The translations under genes were made by a program, and so were the position numbers. Under the pieces are notes generated by a model. The model searched no databases and was not told the DNA's origin. It worked only from the letters and a program-made list of their open reading frames with translations. Source: Mesotaenium endlicherianum (Eukaryota; Streptophyta; Zygnematophyceae; Zygnematales; Mesotaeniaceae). Taken from it: a stretch of DNA of 64,000 nucleotides. Shown here piece after piece: positions 11,434 through 22,740 of this stretch (position 1 is its first letter; each line of letters opens with the position of its first letter). Location: contig WELA01009603.1 of the NCBI GenBank assembly GCA_009602735.1, positions 65,099 through 129,098 on the forward strand, read 5' to 3'.

Positions 11434-11938
11434 TGTGGAAAATCAGCACCTTCCATTTTTGCACACTTGAATTAGGAATTCATAGAAGATTACAAATCAT
11501 AACATAAACTCATATAGAACACAGAATGTCAAGAATTGCATTCACTCAGAAGGAAATCTTTGTAAAGCTAACGTAACTGAGTCATATATGAACATAAAAG
11601 TACAAACGCGAACTAGGGTTCGCACACTTGCCAGCAACTTAACTTAACCTAAATCATCAAGAAATAATCTTAACGTAGACACGGACGTTTTTGGCGCCGG
11701 CCTTGATGTTCCTGTGAGCCCAACTACCACGCAAGACTAATGACACCTCAAACTAATGACACAAAATAAGCTAAAGCTTTAACTTGCAATACCTGCCTCA
11801 ACACTAAACGAAAGTTTACAATCAAGGTATCTACATGTTCAGAAGAGCAATTTCTATATATATGTATACTCAATTTAATAATCACATGATTTGAACAAAG
11901 ATATGTCTGACCAAAGAAGTCACACATTTCTATTATCA
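11434..11938 (-). repeat. Cop-C 5' LTR
   Basis: 505-bp partner of 6443-6961, ending CA at 11938 on the plus strand. On the minus strand it precedes the PBS, so it is the promoter-bearing copy. Confidence 0.93.
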
Positions 11939-12446
11939 TGTTGATCGCACGCGCAGAAGTACCATGTCGGGTCATACTGTTCCTTTTCTTCAAAATGGAA
12001 GCTTTTTTGTTTCCGTGCGCTTTCAAAAGTTTTTAGCTTCCCAATCTGAAACGAATTTGGCAAACAATTTAATCAGAGTACCTCGATCGCATCGAGCGTC
12101 ACCAGACAGATTCAAACACCCGCCACCGGGTGTAGGGTTAGGAAGCTAACCGAAGTGCCATGCGCGTTTCAATGACAACACTGTCTTTGCCACATTATAG
12201 TTAGATAACAACCGCTGCTCACCAAGAAGATAAAAGAATAAACCATAACACGAAAGTCGTATTCAAGATCAAGCGCAATCCAACGATTATGAATCCCCGT
12301 CATCGGATGCAGAGAGCAATGCTTTACCAAGCTGGTACACGCTGGACCTTGGCTGTAAATTGTTTGGTTTTGTGGATACTTTCTGTACTTAAAATTCTTC
12401 TTCCTCCATGTAAAATTTCGACAGCACTTATCATTCCAATGCTGGG
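11939..12446. other. Hat interior without recognisable gene
   Basis: About 500 bp between Cop-C and the tandem array. I see no long ORF, LTR or known domain. It probably belongs to the 3' flank of the hAT gene. Confidence 0.5.
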
Positions 12447-13765
12447 AGGGCCGCTTAGCAGAGATTATTTTTTGTACTTCGTAACTCATTTATCAGTTGA
12501 ATAAGAACACTTAAGAGTATCAGTACTACTTCATCGAGTAGAATAAGCGTCAAGGAAGAGGTGTAACCATAATTCAAACTCTTAACAAGCATGTGTAAGA
12601 ACAAGACAATTGTTATGTATGCCACATTTAAGAATGACTACAATTTGACTTATCGACAAAACGTCTAACACTAGGAGGGCCGCTTAGCAGATCATGTTTT
12701 CTGTACTTTCTAACTCCTTTATCAATTCAATAAGCAGGCTTAGGAGTATCATTGCTCTTGATGGAGTAAAATTAGCTTAACTATAAAGTGCGAAGAAGAT
12801 TCAAACTCTTAAGAAGTATGTATAAGAACCAAGAAGTACATATAAATGCTACATTCAAGAGTGATTGACTTATCGACCAAAAGTTGAACATTGAAAGGGT
12901 CGCTTAACAGAGCATGTTTTCTGAACTTTCTAATTATTTTATTAATTCAATAAGAAGGCTTAGGAATATCGTTGCTTCTTAAATTTCATAAACAAGTGTG
13001 AAAAACATTCAAACTCTTAAGAAGCATGTATATGAACTCAAAAGTACCTATAGATGCTACACTTAGGAATGATTGACTTTTCGACAGAGAGTTTAACATT
13101 GAGAGGGCCGCTTGAAAGAGCATTTTTTTTGTATCTTTTAACTATTTTATCAATTCAATAACTAGCCTTAGAAGTACCATTGCTTCTCAACTGAGTATAA
13201 TAAGCTTTAATGAAAAAAGAAGCTTCAAACTCTTCGAAAGCATGTATAAGAACCAAAAAATGTCTATAAATGCTACATCTAAGAGTGAGTGACTTATCGA
13301 CAAAAAGTCTAACACTCGGAGGGCCGCTTAAAAGAGCATATATTATTGTACTTCCTATCAACTTTCTTAGTCCAAATAGATGGCTTAGAAGTATCAATGC
13401 TTCTTAATGGAGTAGAATTAGCTTTCATGAAGAAGTATGAAGAAGATTCATATTCTTAACAAGCATGTATAAGAACTAAGAAATTTCTATAAATGCTACT
13501 TTTAAGAGTGAGTGAAATTTGATTTATCGACAAAAAATCCAACACTGGAAGGGCCGCTTCGCAAACCATGTTTATTGTACATCCTTTTTTATCTTTTAGT
13601 TAAATACAAAGGCTTAGGAGTATCATTGCATTAATCGAGTATGATAAATTTTAAGGAAGAAGTGTAAAGAAGATGCAAACTCTTAATAAGCATGTATGAG
13701 AACTAAGAAGTACTTATAATTGTCAAACCCAATAGTAAGTGAAGTGTGACTTAGCCAAAAAAGTG
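12447..13765. repeat. Six-copy diverged tandem repeat, period about 208-230 bp
   Basis: A conserved core, AGGGCCGCTT or a close variant, recurs at 12447, 12676, 12896 (AGGGTCGCTT), 13104, 13320 and 13550, giving spacings of 229, 220, 208, 216 and 230 bp. Each unit also carries, in the same order, TTTATCAATTCAATAAG, GGCTTAGGAGTATCATTGC, a poly-purine GAAGAAG stretch, CAAACTCTTAAGAAGCATGT and GACTTATCGACAAAA-like segments. No unit codes for protein. It lies immediately 3' of the transposase gene, between it and the left end of Hat, where hAT elements often carry subterminal repeats. Confidence 0.9.
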
Positions 13766-13816
13766 AGTGAGAATACATGCTACCTCTACTACACACAATT
13801 TAGCAGACAGACATAT

Positions 13817-16281
13817 CTAGTAACCAATCGCTTTACGCCTCCTTCGTCTTGGAGCTAAAACACTAGGTCGCTCCTCCACCTCCTCATCCTCTACCTCTTC
13901 TTCCTCTACCTCCATCTTCTCTTCCTCACTCAAGGAGGCATGCATGGCAAGAAGAAGACCCTCCTCTTTAGGTGGCTCCAAGAACTCTGCTTCTCCAACC
14001 CATGGAGTCGCGTCGACACTTGGTCCAAGGAAGTCCAGACTCTTCTCTTGAAGTCTCAACATAGAATGCATACACACTAACTTCTTTGCTCTAGTAGGGA
14101 GCAACCTAGTGCAAAGTGGACTATGAACAAACCCGTAATCAGGCCAATTCTCTCATATGCAGCTACTGAAGCAGTTTGTGACAATATTCTCATAGCAAAA
14201 AGCTGAAGATTAGGACAATGACTTCCTTATGTTTCCCACCACTTGTGACTTCCGTATGTTTCCTGCCACGGTCTTATTAGCCTTGCAAACATCATCGATA
14301 AAAATGTCATTGTTCTGTCGGAAGAGCGCCAACTCTCGATCCACCAACGCTCGGTCAAGCACAATTCCTCCAACAAGGGTATTCCGCACGTCGCACCAAT
14401 CGATTAGTAGACACTTCGCAACTACTTGAGACTCATAGTGTTGGTACTCGAGGTCCAGATAGTAGCCTGTAGCCAAACAAAGTCAAGATGCAATCTCGAT
14501 ATATGACAGCACAATGCACATCACTAAGAAGAGAGCAATACCAATAACAAGCACAATAACCATAACAATGACCAGCACACATTAACAAGCATGTTAGAGA
14601 ACAGCAGCCGTTGAGCAAGAAAGGTGAGCAACATCAAAAATAGACTTTTATCCGCAAAATGTAGGGGGCTGTGAAGCTCCTCCTAGCCAGCCTTCACGTT
14701 CTTCTTCACTTGGGTTCTTTGTGCTGGTTCAAGTCCTACAACCTCATGCACAAGCTCATTGATGGTGCAAGCCCAGATCTTCCCAAGAGAAGGTTGAGGA
14801 GAGTTGACTAGTCGAAGGAAAACTATGATCGGCTCACACACGGCCACCCATACCTTCACTCGCTCCCAAAGTTCATCGCCGCAAACTAGGTCTCTAATCT
14901 CCGTAGCCTCACCTACACAACCGTTCTTTGCCGCCCATTTGAGCCATCTTCTTTCAGACAACATAGTTCGTAAGGTATTCCTCACAACGATGAGTCTTTG
15001 CGAGCAAAGGAAGCTACTAGCAAACCTCGTGGGTCTTGGCTTCAACAAGTCTAGCTTACTTTTATGCCTTGCCCCATGCTCACAGTAAAGAGCGTAAGGA
15101 ATGTGGTAGTTTGCAATAACTTAGACCAAGTGCTTGAAGTTATCAATTATGACCTCTAGCTCTTATACCTTTCATAGGTCTTCAACACCAAGTCCAAAAG
15201 TGAGCAACACAAGGCGTCCAATATATGTGCGAGTGCTTCTCACAAACCACATTACAACTAGCTACAATGTTTGGTGCAGAGTTCATGCAAAGGTGTACGA
15301 CATGGTCAGCCCCTATTTTCTCCACGGCTGCAAGCAGGTGACTACCAATGTAGTCGCCCTTTTTCCTTTCATCCTCGGTGTTGAAGGCATTTATGAACAT
15401 TTTTGTGCCTTCCACAATCATATGCACGTGAAGAAGAGGATGCCCACATGGATCTGTCCACCTATCTGCTACAATGCTACAACCTGTCTATAATAGTGCC
15501 TTTTCTTGTTTCTTCTCCCAAGCCTCTATCTTCAATACCTCTTTATCTAGTAGGGTACTTTCGAGAGGCTTATCCTTCATCAAGACATACACAACACGCG
15601 TTTCTTGGGTATACTTACTGTAAGCAACCATCATATTTCTAAAGAAGTCACTGCGAGCAACATTGAATGAACCAGTAGCATAGAAGAAGCGAGCAACAAT
15701 CTCAAAGACAGAATCAGCATTCACCTTTTGGAACAAGTCACTTAGAGAGGTTTGCCCTCTCCCCCTGCTATAGCAGTAAGCAGGGGGACCCTCTAGCAGT
15801 TGCACATGCTGAGCCAGCGGCACCAATACTCCATTCATGCACGCGCTTTTGTGCAGCTTCCATGGCACTCTTCTTACGTTGCATTCCCAATAGAGTACTA
15901 GCCGCATCTTTGCTACAACTAATCATGAGGTTCAACTTCAACAGAACACTCCTCACACTGATTAACATCCTTGGAACTTTCGGTGACACGGCCACGAACA
16001 CGCGTGACTCCACAGGTAAACTTCCTCCGGCAGTAGTTGCACTTTACCTTCGGATATGAAGTCTTCAACTTGGCTTCTACAACGATGGTCACATAGATCC
16101 ACTCTGGAGCAGACCTTGCAGCAACTGCCTTAGGGGGCAAACAAGCGCCTAAAACTTCAGTGGACGCCCTCATTCCAGCAAGCGTTGCTCCGGACAAAGT
16201 GGATGGTTGAGACATGATACGCGTGAAACTTGCAATAACAAAAAACAATAGCAACCTGTAAGAGCCAGAAGAAGATGCCAA
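13817..16281 (-). pseudogene. Hat transposase (BED finger, DUF659, hAT dimerisation domains), decayed
   Basis: Reading from right to left. A BED zinc-finger region lies near 16010-16100 (WIYVTIVVEAKL, KCNYCRRKFT); where the family has RVRAHL this has RVRGRV, so the first His is lost. FFYATGSFNVARSDFF near 15650 is the classic start of DUF659. IVADRWTDP follows near 15460, and HIYWTPCVAH near 15200. The usual VTDNAAN reads LCMNSAPN (about 15270), so a catalytic Asp is Asn. Then come KPRPTRFASSF and EIRDLVCGDELWERV (14683-15048), ATGYYLDLEY (near 14470) and a C-terminal dimerisation piece, TRAKKLVCMHSMLRLQ (near 14090), with a Glu-rich tail. Gaps at 14480-14680 and 14105-14210 could be introns or decay. 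Transposase cuts and pastes the element; this copy cannot. Confidence 0.88.
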
Positions 16282-16299
16282 TCAAAAAAGTAAAAAAGC

Positions 16300-16455
16300 A
16301 ACAATAGGTAAGCAAGAGAGCAGGCAGCCCGAACAAATGCAAGCAAGGGGCTGGCGGCCCGCCACGACAAAAGCAAGCTCGGGGCTGGCAGCCAGCCCTA
16401 CTAGACCAAGATAGAGGCTGGTAACCAACCCCACAATAGCAAGCAAGGGGCCGAC
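16300..16455. repeat. Minisatellite, left part (GCAAGCAAGGGGCTGGCAGCC type)
   Basis: Imperfect repeats of AGCAAGCAAGGGGCTGGC and GGCAGCCAGCCC lie directly upstream of the transposase. The array is cut at 16455 by Lard and continues at 21844 in the same style, which shows it was one array. Confidence 0.85.
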
Positions 16456-17167
16456 TGTAACGATATGAAATTGTAATTTGTATTTTTCTAGCATTTTATA
16501 TGCATAGAGTGGGATTTTAGACGAACTTTGGCCTCTATTTCAAGTCATTCAGACAAGTGTTGAGAAAGTTATGAGTTTTGGGAAATTCTAGTAAGTTTTT
16601 GATGTCACAGAGTCAAGTTAGTGACAAGGACAGGTCCAGTGACGAAAATTTTGGTTGGAGTCCAGGAGGTAGGACATTGAATCATGAGAATTCCAAAAAC
16701 TACATACGATTCCCAAGAGTGCCAAAGTCTCGTGGAATGTCTAGAAATTTCGCGAGGAGTTTGTGGATTGTGTAGTAGAATATTCTAGAGTGTGATTGTG
16801 TGTGCTTGTGAGTGTGCTAGCTTGTCCAACTACGCAAGGTACATGGAAGGATCCATAGAAGAAGGTTCTGGAGGTACTTTGCTGGAGAGGACACTTTATA
16901 GTTCAAGCACAAATAGAAAGCACGAAGAGTAGAGGGAGCCTAGTTAGTCTAGTCTAACCTTCTTATCTTGTACACGACTTTTCTTAATCAGGTGAGTTCT
17001 TTTCTACTCCTCTCTTATGTAGCTCATAACTCTTGCAAGAGTGGCATACCACCAGGCCACTCCACCTTGTATATGCAACAAGGAATGATCCTTGTGCACG
17101 CTTCCACTCGTGGGTGAGGGTGCGTGAGTGTGTATGGACGCACTGCTCGCACCCCTCTCCTCTTTCA
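16456..17167 (+). repeat. Lard 5' LTR
   Basis: Starts TGTAACGATATG, ends CTCTTTCA, and pairs with 21160-21843. Shared blocks include CCAAAGTCTCGTGGAAT, GCGTGAGTGTGTATGGACGC and ACCAGGCCACTCCACCTTGT. Confidence 0.92.
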
Positions 17168-20100
17168 CAGGGCATTGGAGCTACCTAGTTGCTTCATTTG
17201 GAGGAGGAGCTTTGGTTGGTGATTCTTGTAGGAATGTAGAGAGGGTAGAAGGGAGAAGCAAGGATGATTTATAAATTGCTAAGGGCAGCAATAAACACGT
17301 TGATGCAAGCTAGCATCTCACTCTCTTGAATGAGGGAGGAGATGGGAAGTGAGAGGTGCTCCAAGAATTGTTAACTTGGACGCAACTAGAGTTTTGTAAG
17401 TCTTCTTTATAGTATAAGAAGGTTGCCCAAGCATGGTATTGATATAAGTAATATAGAGCAGCCTTTGCTTGAGTATGGAGACATATGAGCATGATGAAAA
17501 TATGGAGTTCACGCGGCTGGAATTTTCCTTGAAGATGCAAGCTCTTTGCTGTTAAGCACTTTCTTTGGGGGGGGGGCTTAGCATAGAGGTGTTGGTGGCT
17601 AGAAAGGACTATGTGCCCATCATTATTTCAGGTTGTCAATGAAGGTGGAGAGAATAGTAAGAGTAGGCAACCAGGGACTCTGCAAGCATGTGTACTTGCA
17701 AGTGTAGGAGCTTTGGCGGGCATAACACTCGCAAGCTGAAGAGGATCTCATGAGAAGCTCAAGAGAGTGCACCGGGGTGTTGCACAAAGTTGGCCAAGTA
17801 TGTGGCCAGATTTGGGTTGCCTTGAATCGCTCCTATAGCCATTGGATATCCTACAACAGCCATGATGGAGCTTTGCACTTCATATGGATATTGAAGAAGC
17901 CTTGAGTGAAGAGAACCGCCGTGGAGAAGGCTTGGAGCAAGAAGACGTATTCCAGATTTTTCTTCAAAGAGGAGAGATGGAGATAGAGCCTTTCAAGTTC
18001 AGATTTCTCTTTTCTTATGGAGGAGAGTACTACGGAGTATATGGAGTTGAGAACTATGATGAAGACAAGCCAATGGTGTGGAAGATGAAGCAAGGTATGA
18101 AGTTGGTGCAAGAGGGCTAGTGCAAGAGATGTCTCCCACTTGAAGTGCGTGTGCCATTAGTTGTGTGATGGCATAGTTAAGGAGCAGATTTCTGGTGCAT
18201 CTATGGAAGCTCTTCGTGTGAAAGTAGAGCACCAAAGCAAGCTGGGTTTAGTAGTAAGAAGTGTTATTGGGGTGACCACGGCTAGAGTGCACTCAAGAAG
18301 CTAAGCATGTGGAAGGAGTTGCGCAAAGAGAGTAGCCTACCCTCTAGTGCTTTAGTGCACGGGTCAAGTGAAGACCAAGGAGGAGTATGGTCAAGTGAAG
18401 ATAGTGAAATAGGTGGAGGTAGATAAGACCACATGTAGCTATCTTCAGCCCGCTAGCAAGGAAGCGACGCGGGAAGGTGAAGGTGAAGGAGAAGCGCTTG
18501 TTTTGGTGACCTTGGCCCGGTCCTCGCATGGAGCAAGCGCGCCACCTAACAACCTTGGCGAGCGCGCATCGCCGGTGGAGCAAGTAGAGATGTATGATCC
18601 CCTTGCTCATATATAGAGCAGACCCCAACTCCTCAAGTGAAGGAGCTCTTAGAGAATGAGCTCAAGAGAAGCCCGCGTGTACGACGAAGTGTGCGCGAGC
18701 ACAATATGAGGTGCAAGCACTAAGAGAATGTGTGTATGCCCAAGTTCTGCAATTCTTTGAGGTGTTCCAAGTGTGTTTCTTGGAGCTTGGTGTAAAGGCT
18801 TACCTTCAAGAAGAGCTTGGAGTATGTGGGAGTAAACGTCTAGCCAAGAAGAAGAGTATGATGGAGTTTGGTAAACCACGAGCCAGCCTACGCGCTCGTG
18901 CCTTGTGAAGACTACTATCGTTGCTTGATGGAGACTATGACTTTATGGATTTGAACCTATGAGGAGGAGACCAAGTCCTATGGGGCTGATATATCCTTCC
19001 TAAAATGGAGATAAATGACAAAGACTTTGGACATGAAGCTAGGAGAATCAGCGCCTATACAAGCAAGCAAGAGAAAGGCGTAATATCTGGACTTGGACAC
19101 TCAAGTGGTAAGCGCGTTACCTTCACTATGAGGGGAGAAGTGCTACAGTTGTTTATAGTGCTTGTAAGCAAGGCCAAATCAATTCTTAGAGTTCATTTAT
19201 AACTAAAAGATGTGAAGTGGAAAGAATTTTGAGAGCAATTGCTTGGAAGATACTCAAATCTAGCCATGTTTGATGGTTTTATGGGTACGCAAGCGCGAGG
19301 GTAAAAGTTGGCAGATTTTGGCTACTTTTTGCCTATTTAAGAGAGTGGCAAATAATTTTCCTCGGAGTCCTACTTGAGGTGATAGACCTGGTATAAGGCC
19401 AGCCCTGAATCATAGCCAAGTTTCAGAATAAGGGGGTTTAAACGTGTGCCGTTTGTAGGCGCGGGAGCTTGATACGTGTTATACGCGTATGCGTCCTACA
19501 AGCATGAGGCAAAGTGACTATTTCAGTTAAAAGTTAGACTTTGATTGAAATTATGAAATTTTGTGGTGGGGCAGGTCTATGAGTTGAAAATAGAAAAAAA
19601 CTAATTTATATAATAAAAATATTAATTTAAGTTTTGACAGTGCAACATGGCGGTCTGCTCGACTGCCGTGGGAGCCACATTGAGGCAAGGCATAATCTAG
19701 TTTCATGGTCATAGGCTTGGAATCAGGAGTAACAAAGCATACCAGTGAGTTTAGAAGGGTGATACTATATAGATTACACAACTTTCAGGCTTAAAATGTC
19801 TGAAAAAGTCAATGGGGTGCCACTTGGCGTGTTGAGAGGTCACCACGAGTCCCGCACACAAGTGAGAGAGTGCAATACCTATATAAAGAATTTGGCTTAG
19901 AGCTAGAGGTAGCTAAGGGTACTTGAAAGCTTAGGAACATTGTGGAGTCACGTTCAAGATGTAAACAGGTCAAAATCATAAGAGCACCACGAGACAGCCA
20001 CATCACGCGACGTGGAGCTGCCACTTGTCCAAGAGGGCGAAGAATGAGTATTTTGGTGATTCCGCGGACTATTATGCATTGGATCCAGCTTTGGAGTATG

Positions 20101-20308
20101 TAGACATGATAGAGGGAGCATGTTACAGCCTTCAAGAAGATATTGGCCTACTTCAAGGCGAAGAAGTTGACGACGAAGATGCATTTGTGTTAGGAGACTC
20201 CATGTGTGAAGCTAATCTATAAGAGGAGCTTTCACTATGTGGAGCAAGTTTGGAGTAATGAGTATCATCCAGGAGCCTGTTCAAGACCTGCAACTTGTAT
20301 TATATATG
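17168..20308 (+). other. Lard interior: largely non-coding, with a gypsy pol relic
   Basis: About 3.1 kb with only short ORFs. The open stretch at 17884-18120 resembles no domain I know. The stretch 18413-18616 and the following 200 bp match the linker between protease and RT of G-type gypsy: VTLARSSHGASAPPNN, then YDPLAH, then AQVLQFFEVFQVCF against G2's [14 protein letters not shown]. All frames are interrupted. The rest (18900-20300) shows nothing I can name. Large retrotransposon derivatives keep the ends needed for mobilisation and lose the genes, which fits. Confidence 0.72.
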
Positions 20309-21061
20309 TGTAAGGTCATAGGTTTATAAAGTGCATTTTTTGAGTTCCTTCAAGGTATGTTTTGATTGCATACTATTGTAAAAAGCATTTTTGTGGTCAT
20401 TTTAGTATAAAGTTCATCGAATTTAATCAAGTATTGAGAGAGTTATGGATTTCCAAAGTTTAATTAATTTTGAGGTCGCTTGACGACTGTCCTTAATTCG
20501 CGGTGAGCGCGACCGTCGGATTGACGGACAGCGTCAAGCGATCTAGGCCGTAAGAGTGAATTTGAACCTTGACGTAATTTCGGCTGACGCGAAGTGCTGA
20601 CTAGGCCGATTGACCTAAAAGTTTCGGATTGGCCTAGCGCGTCGAAGTTAGTATATCCTTGATATTTCCATGCATGCATGTGGGCGTCAGATCAACTCGA
20701 CACGTCGGATGAGGCTGATCTGGCCTACTCACAAACATTGCGGAAGGGATGAGTTGACAAACACTTATAGAAATCCATTGCTGAGCGGCCCTCCCACCTA
20801 GGAGCGAGTGGTCGTCGCAAAAAACTATAAATAGGCATAACTTTTTCGTTTGTTATCAATTTTCACTTTCTGAATTTCTACGGGTTTGTAATGACAAGAC
20901 CAATTATCCTAAGTCATTTGTGAGCACTTTCTTACTACTCAAATTTTTGAATAACTTTAATAAGCTTTCCTAGTGATATCGCTGCACTCTTTAGTAAGAT
21001 TGGAACTAGTTCTATTCCTCGTGAGTCACTACGCTTCCACTAGGGCACTTTGCCCCTTTCA
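20309..21061 (+). repeat. Solo LTR of gypsy family G, inserted in Lard
   Basis: 753 bp, TGTAAGGTCATAGG...GCCCCTTTCA, the reverse-oriented equivalent of the G LTRs at 37589-48006 (same CTAGGCCGATTGACCTA, GACGCGAAGTGC and ACGCTTCCACTAGGGCA segments). It is flanked by ATATG (20304-20308), with (A)TATG at 21061-21065. No internal sequence follows, so it is a solo LTR. TATAAATAGGC at 20826-20836 is its probable TATA box. Confidence 0.88.
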
Positions 21062-21145
21062 TATGTGTTTTTCTAGCGCATATGTAAGCTCGATTTGTCA
21101 TATGAAGTCACTTATGCTTAGTATGCGCCGAGGACTTCGCATCTT

Positions 21146-21159
21146 GAGGAGGGGGATGA
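21146..21159 (+). promoter_or_regulatory. Lard polypurine tract
   Basis: GAGGAGGGGGATGA immediately before the LTR start TGTAAGG. It is identical to the tract of G1 (minus strand at 34767-34780) and G2 (38333-38346). Confidence 0.88.
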
Positions 21160-21843
21160 TGTAAGGTTATGAAAGTGTAGTTTATGTTTTCCTAGCATTT
21201 TATGTGTATAAGTGTGATTTGAGAATAACTTTGGCCTTAATTTCACGTCATATGGACAAGTATTGAGAAAATTATTTCTTCTGGGAGTTTTTAGTGAGTT
21301 TTTGATGACACAGAGTTAGGTTAGTGGCGAGGACAAATTTCGGTTGGACTCTTGAAAGTAGGTCAATGAATCATGAGGGTTCCAAAAACTACGTACGACT
21401 ACGTTGAGTGCCAAAGTCTCGTGGAATTTTTAGAAACTTTGTGAGGAGTTCGTGGTTTGTGTGGTACAATATTATAGAGTGATTGTTTGCGCGTGTGAGT
21501 GTGCTTGCTTGTCCAACTAGGGAAGGTCACCTACATGGAAGGAGCCATAGGAGAAGGTTCTGGAGGTAATTTGCTAGAGAGGACACTTAGAGTTAGAGCA
21601 TAAATGAAAGCACATAGAGTAGGGGGAGCCTAATTAGTCTAGCCTAACCTTCTTATCTTTTCTTAATCAAGGGAGTTCTTTTCTACTCCTCTCATGTAGC
21701 CTCTAACTCTTGCAAGGATGGCATATCACCAGGCCACTCCACCTTGTGTATGCACCTAGGATAGATCCTCCTGCACGCTTCCACTCGTGAGTGAGGGTGC
21801 GTGAGTGTGTATGGACGCACTCTCGCACCCCTCTCCCGTTTCA
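21160..21843 (+). repeat. Lard 3' LTR
   Basis: 684-bp partner of 16456-17167. It is preceded by the polypurine tract and followed by resumed minisatellite at 21844. Confidence 0.92.
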
Positions 21844-22740
21844 CTAGCCGCCCGCCCCCACTAAAACCCTAAAATAGCAAGCAAAGGGCAGCGAGCTCGC
21901 CCCGACTAAAACTCTAAGCCAGCGAGCAAGAAACAGTCATTCCGCCCTCACTAAAATCCTAAAATAACAAACAAGGGGCTAGCAACCTTACCCTGACAAA
22001 AGGAAGCAAGGGGCACTACAGCAGCCAGCCCCAACTAAAACACTAAGACGACGAGCAAGGGGGTGGCAGCCTGCCCTCACTACAACCCTAAAACAGCGAG
22101 CAAGAGGCTGGCAGCCAGCCCCGACAAGAGCAAGCAAAAGGCACAACAGCAGCCAGCCCTAACTAAAATACTAAAACGGCGAGCAAGAGGCTGGCAGCCT
22201 GTCCTAACTAAAATCCTAAAACAGCGAGCAAGGGGCTGAGAGCCAGCCCAAAGAAAAGCAAGCTCGGAGCTGGCAGCCAGCTCGAAAAAAGCAAGCAAGG
22301 GGCTGACAGCCAACCCACACAAACGCAAGCAAGGGGCCGGCAGCCTACTCCCACTAAAACCCAAAAACAGCAAGCAAGGGGCAGCCAAGCCGCTCTCACT
22401 AAGACCCTAAAATAGCAAGTTAGGGGCTAGCAGCTCGTCCTAACTTAACCTCTAAAACAGCAAGCAAGGGGTTGCAAGCCCGCCCCGACTACCACCCTAA
22501 AATAACAAGCAATGAGCTGGCAGCTTGCCTCGAGAGGAGCAAGCACGAGGCTGGTAGGCAGCCCCTCCAAAACCAAGCAAGGGGCACACCAGCAAGCCCA
22601 AACTAATACCCTAAAATAACAAGCAAGGGGCAGCAAGCCCGCCCCGCCTAAATTCCTAAGACAGCAAGCAAAGGGATAGCAGCCAGCCCTACAAAAGAAA
22701 GCAAGGGGCTAGCAGCGAGCCCCATAAAAGCATGCAAGGG
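21844..22740. repeat. Minisatellite, right part, with telomere-like CCCTAAA motifs
   Basis: About 0.9 kb of imperfect repeats combining ACTAAAACCCTAAAA, CAGCAAGCAAGGGGC and TGGCAGCCAGCCC. The unit length varies (roughly 40-60 bp). Short ORFs here have repetitive hydrophobic translations and are not genes. ACCCTAAA occurs many times but never in direct tandem, so this is not a telomere array. Confidence 0.88.

Larger units (their letters stand above)
6443..11938 (-). mobile_element. Cop-C: Ty1/copia retrotransposon inserted near the left end of Hat
   Basis: Minus-strand copia element about 5.5 kb long, with LTRs at 6443-6961 and 11434-11938, the PBS complement at 11421-11433 and a polypurine tract complement at 6962-6970. 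The internal order from right to left is gag, zinc knuckle, protease, integrase, RT, RNase H. TGTTG occurs immediately right of the element (11939-11943) and at 6430-6434 on the left, eight bases before the LTR. That may be the target duplication with a small addition, but it is not certain. The LTRs differ by substitutions and several indels (519 versus 505 bp), so it is not recent. It is a different copia lineage from Cop-A and Cop-B. Confidence 0.93.
16456..21843 (+). mobile_element. Lard: large non-autonomous LTR element derived from a gypsy chromovirus
   Basis: Two LTRs (16456-17167 and 21160-21843) flank about 4 kb with no intact gag or pol. The polypurine tract GAGGAGGGGGATGA (21146-21159) is the same as in the G gypsy elements. 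The PBS after the left LTR is degenerate (GGGCATTGGAGC at about 17170), with the same 2-base offset as in the G family. A short relic near 18510-18610 reads LVTLARSSHGASAPPNNLGE, close to [18 protein letters not shown] in G2, so the interior descends from a G-like pol. I see no clear target duplication (CCGAC versus CTAGC), but the minisatellite is continuous on both sides. Confidence 0.85.

Noticed and set aside
12447-13765. Tandem repeat as a CRISPR array
   Set aside because: Units are over 200 bp, diverged along their whole length, and the sequence is eukaryotic.
17884-20222. Several 60-80 residue ORFs in the Lard interior as host genes
   Set aside because: No recognisable domain, no neighbouring gene structure, and the region lies between paired LTRs; one stretch is a gypsy pol relic.
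16451-21848. CCGAC/CTAGC as the Lard target duplication
   Set aside because: Only two of five positions agree; continuity of the minisatellite is the better evidence.
21844-22740. Interstitial telomere
   Set aside because: CCCTAAA occurs singly within longer units and never in head-to-tail runs.
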